From the NCBI GenBank assembly GCA_937927825.1, contig CALFWV010000066.1:1-32632 (forward strand): DNA of 32,632 nucleotides. Reading direction: 5' to 3'. Below the pieces are notes generated by a model. It had not been told where the DNA came from and did not search any database. It saw only the letters and a program-made list of their open reading frames with translations. Below, one piece after another: positions 27,080-32,632 of this stretch (positions are counted from its first letter, which is position 1; each line of letters opens with the position of its first letter). The position numbers and the translations under genes are program-made. This stretch comes from an uncultured Caulobacterales bacterium (GTDB lineage: Bacteria; Pseudomonadota; Alphaproteobacteria; Caulobacterales; Maricaulaceae).

Positions 27080-27709
27080 CTAATCAGTACGGCGCATACG
27101 GTGAGAGAAAATATCAACATCTGCCCATCCCTTGAGGTCCAGTTGCGCGCGCGTCGGAAGAAACTCAAAACATCCTTGGGCTATGTCCCATCGGCCTTCC
27201 CGCATGAGGCGGCCGGATAAGATTGTTTTGAGTTGATGCAGATAGAGCACGTCTGATGCCGCATAATTCAACTGGGCTTCCGTCAATTCATCCGCCGCCC
27301 AATCTGAGGATTGTTGCTGCTTGGACAAATCGACATTGATGAGCTCTTTCGTCAAATCTTTCAGCCCGTGACGGTCTGTGTAGGTGCGCACAAGTCCCGA
27401 CGCAATCTTAGTGCAAAACACCGGAGCAACCGTAATGCCGAGGTCGCGCATCATCATCGCCACGTCAAATCTCGCGAAATGAAAAATTTTCGTCACTGAC
27501 GGGTCGGCCATCAGTTTTTTCAAATTTGGTGCATCATAACTCTCGCGGTCCATCTGTACGATATGGGCATCTCCGTCCCCGGATGACAATTGTACAAGAC
27601 AAAGCTTATCCCGAATTAGAGAGAGGCCCTGCGTCTCCGTATCCACAGCAACGGAGGACCCGAATTCGATATCGTCAGGCAAATCATTTTTATGCAAATG
27701 AACGGTCAT
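27080..27709 (-). CDS. rnd: Ribonuclease D (short form without HRDC domain)
   Basis: The 209-aa protein has the DEDD 3'-5' exonuclease domain only: VDTETQGL (Asp/Glu), FHFARFDVAMM, LKDLTKELINVDLSKQQQSSDW and YAASDVLYLHQL. The C-terminal HRDC domains of E. coli RNase D are lacking, as is common in alphaproteobacteria. It processes tRNA and other small RNA 3' ends. It lies upstream of lptC in the same orientation, an arrangement seen repeatedly in this class, with 90 bp between the two genes. It is divergent from ada. Confidence 0.92.
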   Translation of the reverse strand: MTVHLHKNDLPDDIEFGSSVAVDTETQGLSLIRDKLCLVQLSSGDGDAHIVQMDRESYDAPNLKKLMADPSVTKIFHFARFDVAMMMRDLGITVAPVFCTKIASGLVRTYTDRHGLKDLTKELINVDLSKQQQSSDWAADELTEAQLNYAASDVLYLHQLKTILSGRLMREGRWDIAQGCFEFLPTRAQLDLKGWADVDIFSHRMRRTD

Positions 27710-27851
27710 AATGTGTCTTTCCTGAAATCGCCTTTCGCATAGGCGTGACGGACCATCTTTTCAAGTTTTCCAAGCTTTCTTTTCGAGAGAAATAGACTGT
27801 CCTGCCCGTTTTTCGGCGACGGGATGTATTTCGGCCTGCTATAGACGGATC

Positions 27852-28916
27852 ATGGACCTCCTTTCGCCCAAGCCATTAACCTCAGATATTGAACGCTATG
27901 CCGTCTTCGCAGGCAAAGACATGCGCTATGACGGACATTTATTTTTAGGCGTGACGTCGACCGGAATTTTCTGCCGTCCAGGGTGTCCGGCGAGGTTGCC
28001 GAAATTCGAAAATTCTACTTTCCATGATACTGCGGCGTGCGCCATTTCATGCGGGTTTCGAGCGTGTAAACGCTGTCATCCTGCGGGCGGCGATACAGCG
28101 TTGATTAAGGCCCTAATTACATTGGTGGAGTCAGCCCCTGATCGCAAAATCACCAATGCTACACTTTCGGCGCAGGGCTACGACCCGTCGACAGCGCGGC
28201 GTCAGTTTTTAGCTCGATTTGGGATGAGTTTCATTGATTACGCCCGCGCGCGTCGCATGGCCCTCGCAGCGAAAACTTTAGCGCGCGGCGGTACCGTTCT
28301 TGACGCTCAGCTCGACGCAGGGTTCGACAGCGCGTCAGGGTTCCGAAGTGCCTATGCAAAACATTTTGGCGCAGCCCCCGCCAAAGGGTCTGCAGAGCCG
28401 CTATTTATCGATTGGATTGAAACGCCGATGGGACGCATGATTACGATTGCCGACGACACCGCGCTGTATCTGTTAGAATTTACCGATAGAAAAAATATGC
28501 GCCGTCAGTTTGATCGCTTGAGGAAGACTCAAAATCGAGCCGTCCTGCCGGGACGCACGAAAATTACCGAGACAATAGAAACTGAACTTGCGGCCTATTT
28601 CGCGGGTAATTTGTCAGAGTTTGAAACTCCTCTGGCGACATCGGGAACAGATTTTCAGCGGCAAACCTGGGAGGCCTTGAAAACTATCCCACATGGTGAA
28701 ACCCGGTCTTATGCACAATTGGCGGAAATGATTGGGAAGCCGGCGGCTGTTCGCGCGGTCGCATCGGCCAATGCCAATAATGGACTGGCCGTCATCATAC
28801 CTTGTCACAGGGTTATCGCAAAAAATGGCGGTTTGGGCGGCTATGCAGGTGGATTGAGCCGCAAACGTCAATTGCTGGATTTAGAATCTTTGGATTTAAA
28901 ATCTAAAGAGGGGTGA
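27852..28916 (+). CDS. ada: Bifunctional Ada: methylphosphotriester-DNA methyltransferase / O6-methylguanine-DNA methyltransferase and activator
   Basis: At 354 aa it is the normal full-length Ada. Residues 1-80 form the zinc-binding phosphotriester-repair domain with Cys41, Cys45, Cys72 and Cys75 (GIFCRPGCPAR and ACKRCHP). An AraC-type DNA-binding region lies at about 85-180 (DYARARRMALAAKTL). The methyltransferase domain ends with PCHRVIAKNG, Cys318 being the methyl acceptor. It repairs alkylated DNA and, once self-methylated, activates its own expression. An upstream CCCGT/ACGGG dyad lies near 27807-27825, but I do not see a certain Ada box. Its last 14 bases overlap the convergent gspM end. 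Confidence 0.95.
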   Translation: MDLLSPKPLTSDIERYAVFAGKDMRYDGHLFLGVTSTGIFCRPGCPARLPKFENSTFHDTAACAISCGFRACKRCHPAGGDTALIKALITLVESAPDRKITNATLSAQGYDPSTARRQFLARFGMSFIDYARARRMALAAKTLARGGTVLDAQLDAGFDSASGFRSAYAKHFGAAPAKGSAEPLFIDWIETPMGRMITIADDTALYLLEFTDRKNMRRQFDRLRKTQNRAVLPGRTKITETIETELAAYFAGNLSEFETPLATSGTDFQRQTWEALKTIPHGETRSYAQLAEMIGKPAAVRAVASANANNGLAVIIPCHRVIAKNGGLGGYAGGLSRKRQLLDLESLDLKSKEG

Positions 28917-29352
28917 GCGTGAGCTGGGCATTGACCCCACCCGAAGACGCCGCGGTGATTAAGGCTGTATCCACATCCACCGCATAATTTGTCACCAAAT
29001 CTTCAATAACGGCATAGAACGACGACGTCGCAGCATCTTCTACCCAAAGGGTAAGCCCTCCTCCTGATTGGGGCTGAACACGAGAAAGCTCCATGCCGCG
29101 TTTGCGCGCCGCCTCAATCAAAGCGCCCCGCGTAAATTCAGCACGCGTGCCCGTCGCAGATCCCGCGTTTAATTTCGGGGCAGCCCGTAGCCAAAATTCG
29201 CGGTCCGTTTGTGCCGCTTCCAAGGCCGTCGCGCCATTTGGTCCGCTCTCTCTTGTCAAGGCAAACCATCCGGCGAAGAGCACCAGCAAACCGGCGAGTA
29301 GCAAAAGCAAAATGCGCTCTCGCGGTTCGCGGGATTGAAACCATGTCATCAT
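28903..29352 (-). CDS. gspM: Type II secretion system protein GspM
   Basis: The 149-aa protein has an N-terminal cytoplasmic stub, a transmembrane helix (ILLLLLAGLLVLFAGWFAL) and a ferredoxin-like periplasmic domain near the C-terminus (LSRVQPQSGGGLTLWVEDA, then VDTALITAASSGGVNAQL). This is the GspM plan; GspM pairs with GspL in the inner-membrane platform. Its ATG overlaps the gspL TGA by 4 nt. No gspN follows: ada converges on the gene end. Confidence 0.85.
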   Translation of the reverse strand: MMTWFQSREPRERILLLLLAGLLVLFAGWFALTRESGPNGATALEAAQTDREFWLRAAPKLNAGSATGTRAEFTRGALIEAARKRGMELSRVQPQSGGGLTLWVEDAATSSFYAVIEDLVTNYAVDVDTALITAASSGGVNAQLTLTPL

Positions 29353-30407
29353 GAAGTTTCTCCCAAACGCAGCGTCGCTTCTCCGACGAAAGCTCCGTTT
29401 TGTTCCCGCACCCCGCCGGTAATCAGCTGTCCTCCTGCCCGAGCGACGGCGTTTTCAGCGCGCGCGGCAGCGTCAAAGCTCGGATATATCAAACGCAATT
29501 GAAGCGTCCCACTTTCAGAATTATAGCGCAGTTGGTCGACCCGTATATCATCCAACGCAGATAAACCTGCAAATAGAACAGACGATAAGTCGAGAAAGCC
29601 CGCCGCCCGAACCGGGCCCGACTGTAAGGATTGTGCTGCGGCCCGTCCTGGGTTGGCAGGTGCTCGCGAACCCGTAGCCGCTAAATATTCCGACGCGGTT
29701 GTCGCGCGCAAATCTTCAGCCTGAGTGAGTGCTGCACGGTCCTGGACTCCGTTCCAAACGAAGGCCGCCAAGAGCGCGGATACCGCAAGAGCCGCAAACC
29801 GAATGGCAGGGGCCCGCGGAATTTTAAATCCGGACCTCGAACGGTATTCCCCTTGTAAGAGATTCAAACCCCGCCCCGCGGCCAAGCCGTCAGCGAATTG
29901 TCCCGCCAACTCACTATCTGAATGTTCGACCAGCGTTTCGTCGGTCCAATCTAAATCCAACGCGGCAATTCCCGGCTCAACAGCACGGTCAATGACGAGC
30001 ATGGCTTTGTCACCGCTCAGCAAATCATAATCGGCATAGGCGGCTTTTGGGTTCATATCCGCAAAAGTTTCGGCGAGGATATCCATCACTCCGCTTTCAA
30101 TAACGGCCAGATGCGGGGGTTGGGTATCGGACAAGGCGAAATGGAGGCCCTCTGCCGCGCTGGCGATATCATCTTCTTTAGCGAAGCGCGCCATTTTCAA
30201 CTGTTGCGCCCGTCCGGCCTTTGGCAATTCTGTTTGAAAAATTCGGACGAGTTGGCCCGGCAAAATTAGAATCGGATCGTTGATTTCGAGTTCGGCAATA
30301 TCCGCTGAGGCAATCCGGCGGGTTTCGTAACCCGTCGCCAGCGGGGTTGCAACGATAGCCTCTCCGTCCTCGAGGGCTGGTAAGATTAAGAGTGTCAAAG
30401 CAGCCAT
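29349..30407 (-). CDS. gspL: Type II secretion system protein GspL
   Basis: The 352-aa protein has a cytoplasmic actin-like domain (residues 1-200; LNLLQGEYRSRS is the typical GspL signature near its end), one transmembrane helix (FAALAVSALLAAFVW) and a periplasmic ferredoxin-like domain (DQLRYNSESGTLQLRLIYPS). GspL recruits the ATPase GspE and contacts GspM. The start codon ATG 30407 has CAGGA nine bases upstream. Unlike the rest of the operon it is separated from gspK by 91 bp carrying a stem-loop. Confidence 0.9.
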   Translation of the reverse strand: MAALTLLILPALEDGEAIVATPLATGYETRRIASADIAELEINDPILILPGQLVRIFQTELPKAGRAQQLKMARFAKEDDIASAAEGLHFALSDTQPPHLAVIESGVMDILAETFADMNPKAAYADYDLLSGDKAMLVIDRAVEPGIAALDLDWTDETLVEHSDSELAGQFADGLAAGRGLNLLQGEYRSRSGFKIPRAPAIRFAALAVSALLAAFVWNGVQDRAALTQAEDLRATTASEYLAATGSRAPANPGRAAAQSLQSGPVRAAGFLDLSSVLFAGLSALDDIRVDQLRYNSESGTLQLRLIYPSFDAAARAENAVARAGGQLITGGVREQNGAFVGEATLRLGETS

Positions 30408-30427
30408 TAGTGCAAATCCTGCTGAGT

Positions 30428-30470
30428 CGAAATTAGAGACCGGATAAAAGCTACCCTTATTCCAATTTCG
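30428..30470. promoter_or_regulatory. Stem-loop in the gspK-gspL gap
   Basis: CGAAATT (30428-30434) pairs with AATTTCG (30464-30470). Inside, GGA-TAA (30442-30447) pairs with TTA-TCC (57-63 of the same block, one bulged T). It sits in the only sizeable gap of the secretion operon and may affect gspL translation or mRNA stability. Confidence 0.5.
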
Positions 30471-30498
30471 TTACGAATGTGATTAAACAAGAAATGCA

Positions 30499-31539
30499 CT
30501 AGCGGGCGTCCACTTCAGTTTCAGAATCTGATTCAGTTTGCGTTTCAATTTCAGGCCGGAAAGTCTCCCGCCCCCATCCGCGATATGTCAGGATAGGCAC
30601 GTCGTCCACCCCGTCAAACCGATAAGTTCGCACCCGCTCCGCCGGACCAACCTCGGTGACGACCTCTACAAAGATCGATTTGACATCCACCCCAACGCGT
30701 TCGTCGGTTAGTGACGCGATTTCAGTGGCGTTTAAGACCTGCTGAATTTGGTCTGAACTCGAATAACCGGTTGGAGGTCTATCTCTCAAAAGCGCTTCGG
30801 CTGCGGGCACGGCCTCGGAGGCTGATATCTGTCCCGACAACGCCGCCGCCAAAATGATAATTCGGTCTGCCGAAATGCTATTGACGTTAATGACAGGCAG
30901 ATTTCCCGGACCGCCCGTGCAGACAAAGGGGCGGAAAAGTTCCCAGAGTTCCTCATCCATACCGTTCAGCGCCCGCAATTCTTCTGGGCCGCGGAGAGAT
31001 GTATCGGCGGTGCGATAGGGTGGGTTTTGTCGTAAGTATATTCCGTCTTCTGCGCCGCCGGTAGATTGTTGCTGATCTGCATCCTGCCAATCAACAAGGG
31101 CATTTGATAAGGACGTGGCTTGATTTTCAGCCAAACCCAACAATTGCGCGATGCGCGCAAATTCACGTCGAGCCTCCCCAGGCTTTTCACCGGTTTCCGA
31201 AACAACAGCATTCAAATTAAAACATTGGCTTGCGTCTTTTAACGTCAAGGAAATCGCACCTTCAGGTGTCGGCAGCACCAGCGGTATGCGCGATTGCAAA
31301 AGCGCCGCCTTAGCTTCCGGTAGCAAGGCTGCAAAATCTGTCTTCAGGTAAGCCACCACAAAATCTTCAGCGCCGTCAGCTTGCCAATCCGCTTGCGAAT
31401 AGGCTTGCACATTTATCGTCCGCTTCACAGCCAGTTGAATGTCCTCCATCAACGCAACTGTAATGGCCGCCATGACGGTCATGATCAGGAGCGTCGTAAG
31501 CAATACCGTTCCTCGGTCTTTTTGCGGCGCGGTCTTCAT
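30499..31539 (-). CDS. gspK: Type II secretion system minor pseudopilin GspK
   Basis: The 346-aa protein has a prepilin-like leader and hydrophobic helix (GTVLLTTLLIMTVMAAITVAL). The residue at mature position 5 is Thr rather than Glu, which is typical of GspK among pseudopilins. A large globular domain follows with FNLNAVV, ALVDWQDADQQ, YRTADTSLRGPEEL and PVINVNSISAD, matching the GspK alpha-insertion fold. GspK caps the pseudopilus tip with GspI and GspJ. Its ATG overlaps the gspJ TGA by 4 nt. Confidence 0.92.
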   Translation of the reverse strand: MKTAPQKDRGTVLLTTLLIMTVMAAITVALMEDIQLAVKRTINVQAYSQADWQADGAEDFVVAYLKTDFAALLPEAKAALLQSRIPLVLPTPEGAISLTLKDASQCFNLNAVVSETGEKPGEARREFARIAQLLGLAENQATSLSNALVDWQDADQQQSTGGAEDGIYLRQNPPYRTADTSLRGPEELRALNGMDEELWELFRPFVCTGGPGNLPVINVNSISADRIIILAAALSGQISASEAVPAAEALLRDRPPTGYSSSDQIQQVLNATEIASLTDERVGVDVKSIFVEVVTEVGPAERVRTYRFDGVDDVPILTYRGWGRETFRPEIETQTESDSETEVDAR

Positions 31540-32180
31540 GATCCGACCTCAAACATATGCACGGTTTCGGTTCCGTCACTGTCGGTGACTTTAAATTCTA
31601 CTGCACCTCGCTCGCCAGTGCGCTGCGAAGGCCTGTTCAAGAAAACGGTCCATTCCTCCAATCGTACATCGATTCCTTGGCCGCCCTCAAAAGGCAGTGT
31701 GGCACGATATGTGACGTCTATATCGTCAATACCGCTGAGTAAGACACGGCCCAACCAGCCTTCGCGTTGGGCCGGGTTTTCGTGGGTCAGGCTTTCGCGG
31801 ATAAATTGCCCATCGCGCAGCAGATAGCGTACCCGTTCGACCTGCCCGCGTGCCGCGCCTGTTGGATTGCTACGGCCTAACCGGGAAAATGTTAGGACGG
31901 CATCACTTTCTTCGGGGTTACGTGTCGTCACCAGATATGTCTCCGTCCCGCCGACGCCGTCCCTCATGGGCCGCAGAGTCATCGCGTTCATATCAGCGCG
32001 TAAAATTGAGCGAAAGGCAGCAATGTCTGCGAGCTCCGCTGACGCGGCGTTCAATCTGTCTTTTGCAGCAAATGTTTGCAGCATCGCTCCCATCGTCCCC
32101 GCACTAATCAGCGTAAAAAAGAAAAGCGATACGAGGACCTCGACAAGGGTGAAGCCGGACTCATTTTGAGGCGCGCGCAT
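31536..32180 (-). CDS. gspJ: Type II secretion system minor pseudopilin GspJ
   Basis: Start set at ATG 32180, sharing a base with the gspI TGA (TGATG), rather than at the track's 32201. The 214-aa protein has a type IV prepilin leader and cleavage site (ESG before FTLVEVLVSLFFF, with Glu5), then a beta-rich domain including LRPMRDGVGGTETYLV and VERVRYLLRDGQFIRE, typical of GspJ. It joins GspI and GspK in the pseudopilus tip complex. Confidence 0.9.
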   Translation of the reverse strand: MRAPQNESGFTLVEVLVSLFFFTLISAGTMGAMLQTFAAKDRLNAASAELADIAAFRSILRADMNAMTLRPMRDGVGGTETYLVTTRNPEESDAVLTFSRLGRSNPTGAARGQVERVRYLLRDGQFIRESLTHENPAQREGWLGRVLLSGIDDIDVTYRATLPFEGGQGIDVRLEEWTVFLNRPSQRTGERGAVEFKVTDSDGTETVHMFEVGS

Positions 32181-32557
32181 CACGACCCGCTCGACAGCCA
32201 AGCCCGGCGCGTGATGAATACATCATCATCTTTCGAGACGGACACCCGAAGTTCCAACAGGCCTTTCTGCGGGGTTTCGACAGTTTCAATTTGCCACTCA
32301 TAAGTTTGCCCGCCCGCCTCTTCTCGGCCGGATTTCGTCCCGATAACGCCGCGCCGCATCCGGGCATAAATCAGCTGATTATCGGCAACCACGCTGGCGT
32401 AGGTTTTGTGGGTCAAACGCTGGGTATGCGCCACCGATTGCGTTCCAGCGCGTGAGAGGCCGATAATTGCGACGGAGAAAATCAAAAGCGACGCCAGAAC
32501 TTCAACCAATGTGAAACCCTCTTGTTTTAGCGGCAGTTTCGTCATGAACCCTTTCAC
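32180..32557 (-). CDS. gspI: Type II secretion system minor pseudopilin GspI
   Basis: The 125-aa protein has the prepilin site QEG before FTLVEVLASLLIFSVA with Glu5, then VADNQLIYARMR and a TYEWQIETVET strand, as in GspI. The start is GTG 32557, overlapping the gspH TGA (GTGA). ATG 32545 four codons in is an alternative. Confidence 0.9.
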   Translation of the reverse strand: MKGFMTKLPLKQEGFTLVEVLASLLIFSVAIIGLSRAGTQSVAHTQRLTHKTYASVVADNQLIYARMRRGVIGTKSGREEAGGQTYEWQIETVETPQKGLLELRVSVSKDDDVFITRRAWLSSGS

Positions 32558-32632
32558 TCTGCTGCCTCCATCACAATGCGCCCGCGCGCATCGGGTGACA
32601 AAGTAAAGCTCTCGTCGCGCCCCTCGAGGGAC
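32554..32632 (-). CDS. gspH: Type II secretion system pseudopilin GspH, C-terminal end (runs off right edge)
   Basis: Only 25 codons plus TGA are in the window, ending SPDARGRIVMEAAE. The position immediately before gspI and the Gly-rich final strand fit GspH. The identification rests mainly on operon order, because the pilin-like N-terminus lies outside the window. Confidence 0.65.
   Translation of the reverse strand, partial: SLEGRDESFTLSPDARGRIVMEAAE

Overview
The window reads as one contiguous piece of a mid-GC alphaproteobacterial chromosome. Nearly every gene has alphaproteobacterial relatives: a greA/carB/carA/yqeY cluster, rnd-lptC-lptA-lptB, a thioredoxin reductase followed by a LysR regulator, an UrcA-family protein, a bacterial ELM1-like protein and a type II secretion (T2SS) operon. 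This combination suggests a marine Hyphomonadaceae/Maricaulales-type bacterium (inference; no rRNA or marker tree is available here). There is no prophage, CRISPR array, complete IS or tRNA that I can support.

Layout. 1-138 is the start of a class III alcohol dehydrogenase gene running off the left edge (minus strand, absent from the ORF track), followed by about 610 bp with no convincing CDS but several stable hairpins. 750-5960 is all minus strand: a small lipoprotein, an 802-aa soluble hybrid histidine kinase, a LysR regulator and trxB. Between the LysR gene and the kinase lies a perfect TATAAT box followed by an intrinsic terminator, so there may be an attenuated leader or a small RNA. 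6167-9498 holds a ThuA-like lipoprotein (plus) and a tightly packed minus-strand operon greA, ELM1-like, lipoprotein alpha/beta hydrolase. 9499-10330 holds dyad repeats, urcA and two intrinsic terminators. 10600-19458 holds carB and carA (both minus), separated by a plus-strand block (M48 metalloprotease, a small membrane ORF, an NAD(P)-dependent reductase), then yqeY and an aspartate-type aminotransferase. A short GGGGACAGACC-type REP-like palindrome sits in the carB/M48 gap.

19504-24533 holds an EamA exporter, a 29-aa membrane micro-ORF, a 555-aa proline/glutamate-rich TonB-like envelope protein, an SRPBCC protein and a membrane-anchored FMN glutamate-synthase-like protein. 24539-27709 is the LPS-export operon rnd-lptC-lptA-lptB. 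Here lptC encodes an unusual LptC fused to an extra LptA/OstA domain that closely resembles the separate LptA next to it. 27852-28916 is ada (alkylation repair). 28903 to the right edge is the T2SS operon gspH(partial)-I-J-K-L-M, with overlapping starts and stops except for a 91-bp gap holding a hairpin between gspK and gspL.

Functional themes are pyrimidine/arginine precursor supply (carAB), envelope biogenesis (Lpt, TonB-like protein, T2SS, lipoproteins), thiol redox and signalling. The most unusual items are the LptC-OstA fusion, the Pro/Glu-rich TonB-like protein with a Cys-containing tail instead of a TonB C-terminal domain, the candidate leader/sRNA upstream of the kinase, and the split carA/carB arrangement.
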